A stretch of 18,656 nucleotides of DNA from an uncultured Lachnospiraceae bacterium (GTDB taxonomy: Bacteria; Bacillota; Clostridia; Lachnospirales; Lachnospiraceae): positions 40,287-58,942 of the forward strand of contig CAJUSJ010000017.1 of assembly GCA_910588865.1 (NCBI GenBank), in the 5' to 3' direction. The notes beneath the pieces were generated by a model that saw only the letters and a list, made by a program, of their open reading frames with translations, made no database searches and was not told where the DNA came from. The stretch's first letter is position 1. Every line of letters begins with the position of its first letter. Below are positions 1-6,662 of this stretch, piece after piece. The translations under genes were made by a program, and so were the position numbers.

Positions 1-88
1 GCAAACGCGTAGCGTTTTTAAGATGCCTTCCGACGATTTGGCAGGTGCCGCGAAGCGGCGCGTGCCGTAACCTTAAAAAAGGAGGAAG
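1..88 (+). repeat. 88-bp structured repeat, copy 1 (tandem unit, touches window edge)
   Basis: First of two head-to-tail units with an exact 88-base period; it matches copy 2 at all but two positions (56 C to T, 69 A to T). It contains three inverted repeats. Positions 3-17 hold AAACGC/GCGTTT with loop GTA. Positions 47-59 hold GCCGC/GCGGC with loop GAA, flanked by GGCA (40-43) and TGCC (63-66). CCTT (71-74) faces AAGG (79-82), which overlaps the Shine-Dalgarno-like AGGAGG at 80-85. A 15-codon open frame runs inside the unit (23-70, MPSDDLAGAAKRRVP) without a usable ribosome binding site. The unit begins at base 1, so further copies may lie upstream. Confidence 0.9.
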
Positions 89-176
89 GCAAACGCGTAG
101 CGTTTTTAAGATGCCTTCCGACGATTTGGCAGGTGCCGCGAAGTGGCGCGTGCCGTTACCTTAAAAAAGGAGGAAG
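89..176 (+). repeat. 88-bp structured repeat, copy 2, supplies the RBS of spoIIIAC
   Basis: Second tandem unit. With the end of copy 1 it forms an 8-bp outer stem GGAAGGCA (84-91) with TGCCTTCC (112-119) enclosing AAACGC/GCGTTT. The C to T change at 144 turns a C-G pair of the GCCGC hairpin into a G-U pair, so pairing is kept in RNA. Its terminal AGGAGG (168-173) sits 9 bases before the spoIIIAC ATG and is therefore the ribosome binding site of that gene. CCTT (159-162) can pair with AAGG (167-170) and would partly mask it. The internal frame is 111-164 (MPSDDLAGAAKWRVPLP). Confidence 0.9.
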
Positions 177-182
177 GCGGTC

Positions 183-377
183 ATGGGAGTCAATCTGATT
201 TTTAGGATCGCGGCGGTGGGGATCTTAGTTTCTGTCATCTGCCAGGTCCTCAAGCACAGCGGGAGAGAGGAGCAGGCATTTTTGACCAGTCTGGCCGGTC
301 TGGTGCTGGTGCTGTTCTGGATGGTGCCCTATATCTATGAATTGTTTGACACCATTAAAAGCCTGTTCGCGTTGTAG
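183..377 (+). CDS. spoIIIAC: Stage III sporulation protein AC
   Basis: Small membrane protein of 64 residues, close to the usual 65-70 of SpoIIIAC. Two hydrophobic segments are visible, about residues 5-23 and 32-50, separated by a short polar loop KHSGREEQ. In the family, SpoIIIAC is made in the mother cell under sigma-E and joins the SpoIIIA complex in the outer forespore membrane, which pairs with SpoIIQ to form a channel needed for forespore gene expression. The ATG is preceded by AGGAGG at 168-173, contributed by the upstream repeat. SpoIIIAD follows 28 bases after the stop. The missing spoIIIAA and spoIIIAB should lie left of the window; the tandem repeat would then sit inside the operon. 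The assignment rests on size, topology and the following spoIIIAD-AH series. Confidence 0.95.
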   Translation: MGVNLIFRIAAVGILVSVICQVLKHSGREEQAFLTSLAGLVLVLFWMVPYIYELFDTIKSLFAL

Positions 378-405
378 CCCTGACGGGGCGGGAAGGGGGA
401 GTAAT

Positions 406-792
406 ATGACAGTCGCGTCAATCGCGGTCATAGGGCTGATATCGGTCCTTCTGGCAGTGGAGCTGAAAGCGGTAAAAGGAGAGTATGGGGTCTATCTGGT
501 TCTGGGTGCAGGACTGGTGATCTTTTTTTACAGTCTGTCCAAGCTGGAGGCGGTTATAGAAACCATACGGAAGGTTCAGTCCTATATTCGGCTGGACAGA
601 GTTTACTTAGAGATCCTGATGAAAATGATCGGGATCACATACATCGCGGAATTTGCCTCCGGGATCTGCAGGGATGCGGGGTACGGTTCCCTGGGAGGGC
701 AGATCGAGATATTCGGCAAGCTGTCCATGCTGGCAGTGAGCATGCCCATCCTGCTGGCATTGATGGAGACTCTCAAGGTGTTTATGTCATGA
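406..792 (+). CDS. spoIIIAD: Stage III sporulation protein AD
   Basis: Integral membrane protein of 128 residues, the usual SpoIIIAD length, with about four hydrophobic segments (near residues 4-18, 29-45, 70-90 and 103-122). It belongs to the SpoIIIAC/AD family and is a membrane part of the SpoIIIA channel between mother cell and forespore. An in-frame ATG at 337 would add 23 residues, but that extension lies inside spoIIIAC and has no hydrophobic or family character. The ATG at 406 has GGAAGGGGGAG (391-401) just upstream and gives the start typical of the family, so it was chosen. The stop overlaps the start of spoIIIAE as ATGA, which indicates translational coupling. Confidence 0.95.
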   Translation: MTVASIAVIGLISVLLAVELKAVKGEYGVYLVLGAGLVIFFYSLSKLEAVIETIRKVQSYIRLDRVYLEILMKMIGITYIAEFASGICRDAGYGSLGGQIEIFGKLSMLAVSMPILLALMETLKVFMS

Positions 793-2141
793 GCGGCGGA
801 GAGTTCTGGAAAAGAAAATGGCAGCAGGGCCATGCCGCGAAAAGGAAGAGAACCTTGCGGCAGGGGCGGGCCGCCAGGCCAAGGAGAGTGTGGCGGTATG
901 GATACGGCGGGCTTTGGGAAAGAACCTGGCAGCCAGGCATGAAACGCAGGAAAAAATGGGTGAAAATCCTATGCGGAGCCGCCGCTGTGTGGCTTTTGGC
1001 CATCTTTGTGATGCTTTTGACAGCAAAGGCGGCGTGGGCGGCTTCTCCCGGAGAGGAGGAACCGGGAACCTGGGCAACAGAGGACTTCATGGGGCTGGAA
1101 GCGCTGGATTTCTCTGAGATCGATAAGTTTCTTGAGGAGAGGGAGGCCGGTCCGGCCCTGACTATGGAGTCTGTCATGGACTGTCTCATAAAAGGGGATC
1201 TGTCAAAGCTTTGGGGGAATATACTGGACAGCCTGAAGCATAGTCTGTTTTCGGAGATTTCCGTAGGCGGACACTTGATCGGACAGGTCCTGGCCCTTGG
1301 ATTTACAGGAGCTGTGTTTACGAATTTCTCCTCTGTATTCAGCAGCGGCGAGATCTCGGAGACCGGCTTTTTTATTACCTACCTTCTTCTCTTTACGTTT
1401 TTAGCGGCCTCCATGATGGAAAGCATGGCTCTGGCGGCAGATACAGTGGAAAAAATCATAGGATTCATGAGACTGCTGATGCCATCCTATTTTCTCGCCG
1501 TGGCCTTTGCCGGCGGCAGCGTGTCGGCAGTGGCCATGTACGAATTCACCCTGTGGCTCATGGCGGCGGGGCAGTGGTTTCTGGGAAGGGTGATCCTGCC
1601 TGTGGTGAGGATCTATGTGCTTCTGGGGATGGCGGGAAATCTGGTAAGAGAAGAATTTTTGTCCAAATTTACCGAGCTTGTGGGACAGGCCGCTGGCTGG
1701 GGGCTGAAGGCCCTGCCCGGTCTGGCGCTCAGCTTCCACCTGATCCAGAGTCTGATCCTTCCCTATGTAGATTCCCTGAAACAGGGCACCGTACAGAAGG
1801 CGGTGTCCATGATCCCCGGAATCGGGCAGGGGGCGGCGGCTGTGACCCAGCTTCTGGTAGGCTCGGGGGTGTTGATCAAAAATACCATAGGCGCGGCGGC
1901 CATGGTCATCCTTATGGCCTTGATCGCCATGCCGGTGATAAAGCTGGCAGTGCTGATGGTGATGTATCAGTGTGTGTCAGCGATCATGGAACCAGTGTGC
2001 GACAAAAGGCTGGTATCCTGTGTATGTGCCGCGGCAAAAGGCCAGAAGATGATGGTTCAGGCCGTCATGGCGGCGGCGCTTTTGCTGGTGATTACCGTGG
2101 CAGTGGTCTGTGCCGGGACCAATGTGACTTATTATGCCTGA
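789..2141 (+). CDS. spoIIIAE: Stage III sporulation protein AE
   Basis: Large polytopic membrane protein of the SpoIIIA complex, required for forespore development. From the ATG at 789, which overlaps the spoIIIAD stop (ATGA), it is 450 residues. A signal-like hydrophobic segment lies at about 58-84 and ends in AKAAWAAS, followed by an acidic linker and several membrane spans up to the C-terminus. The first 50 residues are very rich in Arg, Lys and Trp and are not expected for the family, which is usually close to 400 residues. An in-frame ATG at 939 would give 400 residues starting MKRRKKWVKI directly before the signal segment, but its upstream Shine-Dalgarno is poor, whereas 789 has AAGGTG at 775-780. 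Identity is secure; the start is uncertain. Confidence 0.93.
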   Translation: MSGGEFWKRKWQQGHAAKRKRTLRQGRAARPRRVWRYGYGGLWERTWQPGMKRRKKWVKILCGAAAVWLLAIFVMLLTAKAAWAASPGEEEPGTWATEDFMGLEALDFSEIDKFLEEREAGPALTMESVMDCLIKGDLSKLWGNILDSLKHSLFSEISVGGHLIGQVLALGFTGAVFTNFSSVFSSGEISETGFFITYLLLFTFLAASMMESMALAADTVEKIIGFMRLLMPSYFLAVAFAGGSVSAVAMYEFTLWLMAAGQWFLGRVILPVVRIYVLLGMAGNLVREEFLSKFTELVGQAAGWGLKALPGLALSFHLIQSLILPYVDSLKQGTVQKAVSMIPGIGQGAAAVTQLLVGSGVLIKNTIGAAAMVILMALIAMPVIKLAVLMVMYQCVSAIMEPVCDKRLVSCVCAAAKGQKMMVQAVMAAALLLVITVAVVCAGTNVTYYA

Positions 2142-2198
2142 CTTTGAAGGCAGGCCGGGTATGGGCACCGCGGGCCTTGAGAGGAGGGAGGACACTGG

Positions 2199-2828
2199 GT
2201 GGACGGGATCTTAAACTGGGTGGGGAATATCCTGTTTTACTATGTGCTGGTGACGGTGGTGGAAAATCTTCTTCCAGGAAAAAAATACAGCCGCTATGTC
2301 CGCCTCGCGGCAGGCATGGTGCTGATTCTTCTGGTGCTGAAGCCTGTGACAGAGGGATTTCATTTGGAGGAGCAGATCACCCGCGGCTTTGAGTCCTTCA
2401 CCTATCAGCAGGACGCCAGGGATCTTTCCAGAGAGATTCTGGGGATCGAAAGGCAGAGGCTGGCTAAAGTGATGGACAGCTATGAGCAGGCCGTGGAGGC
2501 CAATGTCAATGCCATGGCGGCGGAGGAGGGATTTGTGACAGTGAAGATCCAGGCCGTGATGGACAGGGATGAGGGCAGCCAGGACTGGGGGGCTGTTGTG
2601 GGAATTCAGATGGAGGTGAGGGGGAAGGGGGACGAAAACGAGAAGGAAAGCCATGCGGTACAGGCGGTAAACCCTGTTGAGCCTGTGACCGTGAATCTGA
2701 AGGGCACTGAGGAAGACAGCGGCAAAGAGCAGGGGGAGCCGAAGGAGCTGGAGCAACTGAGACGAAAGGTGGAAAGCTATTATGGATTGGAAGCCGGGAA
2801 AGTGGAAATTACCTATAAAGGGGAGTAA
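2199..2828 (+). CDS. spoIIIAF: Stage III sporulation protein AF
   Basis: Protein of 209 residues, matching the usual length of SpoIIIAF (about 200). Two N-terminal hydrophobic segments (about residues 8-24 and 35-50) are followed by a long soluble region. In the family this region forms a ring-building-motif fold of the SpoIIIA channel. The start is GTG at 2199, supported by GAGGAGGGAGG at 2180-2190; no ATG nearby is as well placed. The 57 bases between spoIIIAE and this start contain nothing else obvious. The 3' end overlaps spoIIIAG by 47 bases. A glutamate- and lysine-rich stretch near residues 140-185 separates the folded part from the C-terminal helix and looks flexible. Confidence 0.93.
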   Translation: MDGILNWVGNILFYYVLVTVVENLLPGKKYSRYVRLAAGMVLILLVLKPVTEGFHLEEQITRGFESFTYQQDARDLSREILGIERQRLAKVMDSYEQAVEANVNAMAAEEGFVTVKIQAVMDRDEGSQDWGAVVGIQMEVRGKGDENEKESHAVQAVNPVEPVTVNLKGTEEDSGKEQGEPKELEQLRRKVESYYGLEAGKVEITYKGE

Positions 2829-3492
2829 GGAGCGGTGGCTGATGGTTCTGGCCGTGGGGCTGATTTTTCTTATACTGGCCTTTCCAGGGGGCGATAAGGA
2901 AAAAAGTCAGGAGAGCCAGTGGCTGTCAGGGAGAAACGGAACCAGGACCGCTGATGACGCTGGCGGCGGAGAGCCCGGAAATTCTTTCTACAGAGACAGC
3001 CTGACGGAAAGCGGGGGGCAGGGGGAAAGCGGCTCTGGCGGCAACGACGGGGAGGAAGCCTCCAGTGTACAGGCGGCGGCCGGGACGGCCCTCACCTATG
3101 AGCGGCAGCTGGAAGCCAGGCTTAAGGAGCTGTTAAGCCATGTGGAGGGTGTGGGGGAGGTGGAGGTCATGATCGTTCTGAAAAGTTCAGAGGAGAAGGT
3201 GTGGAAGACGGACCGGGACACTTCCTATTCCACCACAAAGGAGATTGATTCCAACGGCGGCTCCAGGGATATCAGGAGCCAGGAGGTAACGGAGGACACC
3301 ATTCTGACGGGGCAGCAAAGCAGCGGAGGCGGGCCTCTTCTGGAAAAAGAACTGAAGCCGGAGATCGGCGGCGTGGTGGTCAGCGCCGCGGGAGGAGGAA
3401 GCCCTCAGATCCAGGCAGAAATTTCCGCGGCCGTGGAAGCATTATTTGACGTACCCTCACATAAAATAAAAGTATTAAAGAGGGCAGAATAA
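2782..3492 (+). CDS. spoIIIAG: Stage III sporulation protein AG
   Basis: Protein of 236 residues with a short basic N-terminus, one membrane segment (about residues 19-35, LMVLAVGLIFLILAF), a low-complexity Gly/Ser/Glu-rich linker (about 40-100) and a C-terminal domain. That domain carries the ring-forming RBM fold in the family, where SpoIIIAG builds a large ring in the intermembrane space of the forespore. The ATG at 2782 lies inside spoIIIAF (47-base overlap) and has AAAGGTGG at 2765-2772. An in-frame ATG at 2842 would cut the basic N-terminus off the membrane segment, so 2782 is preferred. The C-terminal motif GVVVSAAGGGSPQIQAEISA is typical. spoIIIAH follows after 15 bases. Confidence 0.94.
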   Translation: MDWKPGKWKLPIKGSKERWLMVLAVGLIFLILAFPGGDKEKSQESQWLSGRNGTRTADDAGGGEPGNSFYRDSLTESGGQGESGSGGNDGEEASSVQAAAGTALTYERQLEARLKELLSHVEGVGEVEVMIVLKSSEEKVWKTDRDTSYSTTKEIDSNGGSRDIRSQEVTEDTILTGQQSSGGGPLLEKELKPEIGGVVVSAAGGGSPQIQAEISAAVEALFDVPSHKIKVLKRAE

Positions 3493-3507
3493 AAAGGAGT
3501 GTCGCGC

Positions 3508-4362
3508 ATGAGATTTAAGAGGGACTTAAAAAGTGTCAATATGAAAAGTGTCAGCATGAAAAACGTCAATATGAAGAAGCTGTTCCGGAGAAACCAGATC
3601 ATCGTCACCACCCTGGCGGTGATGATCGCGGCGGCGGGGTATTTGAACTACACAGGAAAACAGGACCTGGAGGCGGGAAATGTTATGTCTGAGGCAGGTC
3701 TCATGGATATTTCTGAGGAAGACATCATGATGGAAAACCAGAGGATCTTAGACGCCCAGGGAGGCTATGAGGAGATTCAGAGCCTGGATCAGGATCTTTC
3801 CCAGATCGAGGAGGCGGAGTCCGTGGCAGAGGGGGATCTTTCCCAGCTCCAGGGAGATCCTCAGCAGCTTGCCCAGGCAGAGACCATCGGGGACCAGGCG
3901 GGCATGGAGGCCGGGGCTTTGGACAGCGCCCAGGGAAACGCCGGAGACACCCAGACAGGGTATGAGAACCCGGGGGAGGCTATTCTGACCAGCGGTATGA
4001 GCGTGTCCGATTACATAGCGGGAGTCCAGCTGAACCGGGAACAGGTGCGGGCAAAGAACAAGGACACCCTTCTGGCCATTATCAACAACGCCAACATTGA
4101 GGAGTCGGCCAAACAGGAAGCCATCCAGGATATGATCCGCCTGACAGAGATCTCGGAAAAGGAGAACGCGGCGGAGACCCTACTGATGGCAAAAGGATTT
4201 TCAGACCCAGTGGTCAGCATTTCTTCTGAAAAGGTAGATGTGGTGGTCAACGCTTCCAGCATCACGGACGCCCAGCGGGCCCAGATCGAGGATATCGTGA
4301 AGAGAAAGGCAGAAGTTCAGGCGGAAAACATCATTATCACCCTCCTGAACCTGGCAGACTAA
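3508..4362 (+). CDS. spoIIIAH: Stage III sporulation protein AH
   Basis: Bitopic membrane protein of 284 residues that binds SpoIIQ across the intermembrane space; the C-terminus shows the YscJ/FliF-like region (about residues 200-282). A membrane segment lies at about residues 31-46 (IIVTTLAVMIAAAGYL), preceded by a basic cytosolic tail, and is followed by a long acidic, Gln-rich linker. The GTG at 3499 is in frame, but the Shine-Dalgarno AAGGAG (3494-3499) overlaps it, so the ATG at 3508, eight bases downstream, is the start. The tail includes three 15-base tandem units, listed separately. It is the last gene of the spoIIIA series; a new promoter follows within 10 bases. Confidence 0.95.
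   Translation: MRFKRDLKSVNMKSVSMKNVNMKKLFRRNQIIVTTLAVMIAAAGYLNYTGKQDLEAGNVMSEAGLMDISEEDIMMENQRILDAQGGYEEIQSLDQDLSQIEEAESVAEGDLSQLQGDPQQLAQAETIGDQAGMEAGALDSAQGNAGDTQTGYENPGEAILTSGMSVSDYIAGVQLNREQVRAKNKDTLLAIINNANIEESAKQEAIQDMIRLTEISEKENAAETLLMAKGFSDPVVSISSEKVDVVVNASSITDAQRAQIEDIVKRKAEVQAENIIITLLNLAD
3529..3573 (+). repeat. Three 15-bp in-frame tandem repeats in spoIIIAH
   Basis: Three consecutive 15-base units (3529-3543, 3544-3558, 3559-3573) encode KSVNM, KSVSM and KNVNM in the short cytosolic tail of SpoIIIAH. The first two differ at two bases. Because the unit is a multiple of three, gain or loss of units would change tail length without a frameshift. Confidence 0.85.
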
Positions 4363-4370
4363 AAATTCCT

Positions 4371-4398
4371 TTGCAAACAGGAGTATTTTTGCTATAAT
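4371..4398 (+). promoter_or_regulatory. Sigma-A promoter with extended -10 for the Asp23-nusB run
   Basis: TTGCAA (4371-4376) and TATAAT (4393-4398) are separated by 16 bases, and TG precedes the -10 by one base (4390-4391), giving an extended -10. It starts directly after the spoIIIAH stop and lies 31 bases before the Asp23 start, which fits a vegetative promoter that uncouples the housekeeping genes from the sporulation operon. Confidence 0.75.
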
Positions 4399-4411
4399 AG
4401 GGCTATTATAG
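4392..4411. promoter_or_regulatory. Perfect 9-bp inverted repeat over the -10 element (candidate operator)
   Basis: CTATAATAG (4392-4400) and CTATTATAG (4403-4411) are exact reverse complements separated by GG. The left half contains the -10 hexamer and the right half covers the likely transcription start. A dimeric repressor bound here would block the promoter. A chance palindrome seeded by the -10 sequence is the alternative. Confidence 0.45.
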
Positions 4412-4428
4412 AAACACAGGAGGTAATC

Positions 4429-4818
4429 ATGGTGGCAGAACTGGAAAGCAGAAATACTCACAAAGTATATGAGAAGGATAAAATCGGAGAAGTACAGATC
4501 GCGGACGAGGTGGTGGCTATCATCGCGGGACTGGCGGCCACAGAGGTGGAAGGGGTGGACTCCATGGCAGGCAATATCACCAATGAGCTGGTGGGTAAGC
4601 TTGGGATGAAGAACCTTTCCAAGGGAGTGAAAGTGGACGTGACAGAGGAGCATGTGTCCGTGGATTTATCCTTAAACATCAAGTATGGCTACAACATTCC
4701 CGGGGTTTCCGAGAAGGTCCAGGACAAAGTAAAGAGCGCCATTGAGAACATGACAGGGCTCAATGTCCTTGATGTGAACATTAAGATCGCGGGCGTCAAT
4801 ATGGATGAGAGCCACTAA
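4429..4818 (+). CDS. Asp23/Gls24 family envelope stress protein (YloU-like)
   Basis: Protein of 129 residues of the Asp23/Gls24 family. The family features seen are GEVQIADEVVAIIAGLAATEVEGV near residues 20-43 and a C-terminal DVNIKIAGVNM, with repeated short beta-strand and helix segments between. It is soluble, with no membrane segment. Family members are associated with the cell envelope and alkaline stress; the copy next to nusB in Firmicutes is often called YloU or YqhY. YqhY has been linked to control of acetyl-CoA carboxylase in Bacillus, so a lipid-related role is possible but not shown here. The ATG has AGGAGG (4418-4423) upstream. The promoter before it probably drives the genes that follow. 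Confidence 0.92.
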   Translation: MVAELESRNTHKVYEKDKIGEVQIADEVVAIIAGLAATEVEGVDSMAGNITNELVGKLGMKNLSKGVKVDVTEEHVSVDLSLNIKYGYNIPGVSEKVQDKVKSAIENMTGLNVLDVNIKIAGVNMDESH

Positions 4819-4828
4819 AGAGGAAGAG

Positions 4829-4855
4829 GGCGCGGCTGCCAGCGGCGGCTGCGCC
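4829..4855 (+). other. GC-rich 12-bp stem-loop between Asp23 and nusB
   Basis: The 27 bases fold into a hairpin of 12 consecutive pairs (two of them G-U as RNA) with the three-base loop AGC. It can be extended by two weaker pairs. No T-run follows, so it is not a standard intrinsic terminator. It ends 11 bases before the nusB Shine-Dalgarno and could be a processing or stability element, or a pause site. Confidence 0.6.
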
Positions 4856-4879
4856 TTATGACAAACGGAGGATTTGAAG

Positions 4880-5371
4880 ATGACCAGAAGAGAATTGCGC
4901 GAACATTGTTTCAAGATGCTGTTCTGCGCGGATTTTTACCCGGCGGAGGAGACAGCGGGGCAGCTGGAGCGATACTTTGAGGCAACTGAGGAGGATGAGA
5001 CCACGCCGGAGGGAGAGATTCAGATTCTCCACCAGGTTGATATGGAAGAGAAGGACAGAGACTATCTGTTAAAAAAGGCGGGAGACGCCCTTTTGAAGGT
5101 ACCGGAGCTTGACGCCGGGATCAACGCGGTGGCGGAGGGCTGGAAGACGAGAAGGATGGGAAAGGTGGAGCTTACCATCCTGCGGCTTGCGTTGTACGAG
5201 ATCCTTCACGACGAGGAGATCCCGGAGAAGGTGGCCATCAACGAGGCCGTGGAGTTGGCCAAGAAGTTCGGCGGGGACGATTCGCCGTCTTTTATTAACG
5301 GGGTCCTGGCCAGATTGGTGAGAGGCAGAGAGGAAGCCCGTAAGGACAACGGGGCAGATACGGTTTCCTAG
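4880..5371 (+). CDS. nusB: Transcription antitermination factor NusB
   Basis: All-helical RNA-binding protein of 163 residues. It starts MTRRELREHCFKMLF and has the C-terminal hallmark ILRLALYEIL...EEIPEKVAINEAVELAKKFGGDDSPSFINGVLARL, split here by a short acidic stretch. NusB pairs with NusE (ribosomal protein S10) on boxA RNA and prevents premature termination in rRNA operons. A TTG at 4874 is in frame, but the ATG at 4880 is placed 8 bases from GGAGG (4867-4871) and gives the standard N-terminus, so it was chosen. The first helical half is a little longer and more acidic (residues 20-50) than in Bacillus NusB. xseA follows after 29 bases. Confidence 0.96.
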   Translation: MTRRELREHCFKMLFCADFYPAEETAGQLERYFEATEEDETTPEGEIQILHQVDMEEKDRDYLLKKAGDALLKVPELDAGINAVAEGWKTRRMGKVELTILRLALYEILHDEEIPEKVAINEAVELAKKFGGDDSPSFINGVLARLVRGREEARKDNGADTVS

Positions 5372-5400
5372 CACACAGCCCCAAAGGACAGGCAAACGAT

Positions 5401-6609
5401 ATGGCAAGTGTATATTCCGTAACACAGGTGAATTCTTATATCAAGAACATGTTTGTCCAGGACTATCTGCTCAAACGGCTCAGCGTCCGGGGAGAGATCT
5501 CCAACTGCAAATATCACACCTCGGGACACATTTATTTTACATTGAAGGACGAGTCAGGGACCTTATCCGCCGTCATGTTTGCCGGTCAGAGAAAAGGTCT
5601 TAATTTTCAGCTGCGGGAAGGGCAGCAGGTGATCGTCACCGGAACCGTGGATGTGTATGAGAGAGACGGCAAGTATCAGCTCTATGCCAGGGAGATCAAA
5701 AAGGAAGGCATGGGGGACCTGTTCGAGCGGTTTCAAAGGCTCAGGGACGAGCTGGAGGACATGGGGATGTTCGCGGCAGAGTACAAGCGGCCCATCCCAA
5801 GGTATGCCAGGACAGTGGGCATTGTCACCGCCTCAACAGGGGCGGCTATCCGGGATATCATGAACATCGCCGCAAGGCGGAACCCCTACGTCCAGCTGAT
5901 CCTCTATCCGGCCCTGGTCCAGGGGGAACAGGCAAAATACAGCATCGCGGAGGGAATCCGCGCCCTGGACGCCATGGGCCTTGATGTGCTGATCGTGGGG
6001 CGGGGAGGCGGGTCCATAGAAGATTTGTGGGCATTTAACGAGGAGCTGGTGGCCCGAGCCATCTTTGACTGCGCTACCCCTGTGATCTCGGCAGTGGGCC
6101 ATGAGACCGATGTGACCATTGCCGACTATGTGGCGGACATGCGGGCTCCCACCCCTTCCGCGGCGGCGGAGCTGGCGGTGTTCGACTACAGGCAGTTTGA
6201 AGGCCAGCTTCAGCTGTACCGGGATGTTCTGACCCGGGGAATATCCAGGTGCCTGGAGAGGAGAAAGTACCAGGTAGAACAGTGCCGTCTGCGGCTTGAG
6301 GCCAGCCATCCCCGGCATCAGCTGAATCAGAAGAGGCAGCGGCTGGCGGACATGCAGGATGAGCTGGAGAGGCTCATGGCGGAGAAGCTGACAGACAGGA
6401 AGCACAGGCTGGCTCTTATAAGCGGCAGGCTTCAGGGGCTGTCCCCCCTGGCCAGGCTCAGCGGAGGCTTCGGATTTCTTACAGGGGAAGACGGAAGACG
6501 GGTGGAGTCGGTGGCCCAGGTGAGCCTGGGGCAGGAGCTGGCTGTCCGGGTAAGGGACGGAACGTTCAAAACAAAGGTGACCCAGGTGGAGCCTTTGCCG
6601 GACACATGA
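5401..6609 (+). CDS. xseA: Exodeoxyribonuclease VII large subunit
   Basis: Catalytic subunit of exonuclease VII, 402 residues, usual for Firmicutes. The N-terminal OB-fold (about 1-100) contains VRGEISNCKYHTSGHIYFTLKD. The catalytic domain contains GIVTASTGAAIRDI, VGRGGGSIEDLWAFNEE and SAVGHETDVTIADYVADMRAPTPSAAAEL, read in order between residues 140 and 260 and all well conserved. A coiled-coil stretch (about 265-345) should bind the XseB helices, and a C-terminal segment beginning LARLSGGFGFL closes the protein. The enzyme digests single-stranded DNA from both ends to short oligonucleotides. The stop overlaps an ATG at 6606, and xseB follows; the two subunits are needed together. Confidence 0.97.
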   Translation: MASVYSVTQVNSYIKNMFVQDYLLKRLSVRGEISNCKYHTSGHIYFTLKDESGTLSAVMFAGQRKGLNFQLREGQQVIVTGTVDVYERDGKYQLYAREIKKEGMGDLFERFQRLRDELEDMGMFAAEYKRPIPRYARTVGIVTASTGAAIRDIMNIAARRNPYVQLILYPALVQGEQAKYSIAEGIRALDAMGLDVLIVGRGGGSIEDLWAFNEELVARAIFDCATPVISAVGHETDVTIADYVADMRAPTPSAAAELAVFDYRQFEGQLQLYRDVLTRGISRCLERRKYQVEQCRLRLEASHPRHQLNQKRQRLADMQDELERLMAEKLTDRKHRLALISGRLQGLSPLARLSGGFGFLTGEDGRRVESVAQVSLGQELAVRVRDGTFKTKVTQVEPLPDT

Positions 6610-6662
6610 GACAAGCTTTCAGAGGGCCGCTGACATCAGAGGCGGTCAGGAGATTTGAGAGA

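Noticed and set aside
1..178. Tandem repeats as a CRISPR array
   Set aside because: The 88-base units are contiguous with no unique spacers, and a further copy occurs alone far away.
1553..2392. Long open frame of 279 codons overlapping spoIIIAE and spoIIIAF
   Set aside because: It is a different-frame shadow in GC-rich coding sequence; the translation is low-complexity Gly/Arg-rich, and both overlapped genes are clearly real.
4403..4432. Divergent promoter on the - strand using the right half of the palindrome as -10
   Set aside because: No acceptable -35 at 16-18 bases, and no gene on that strand to be driven.
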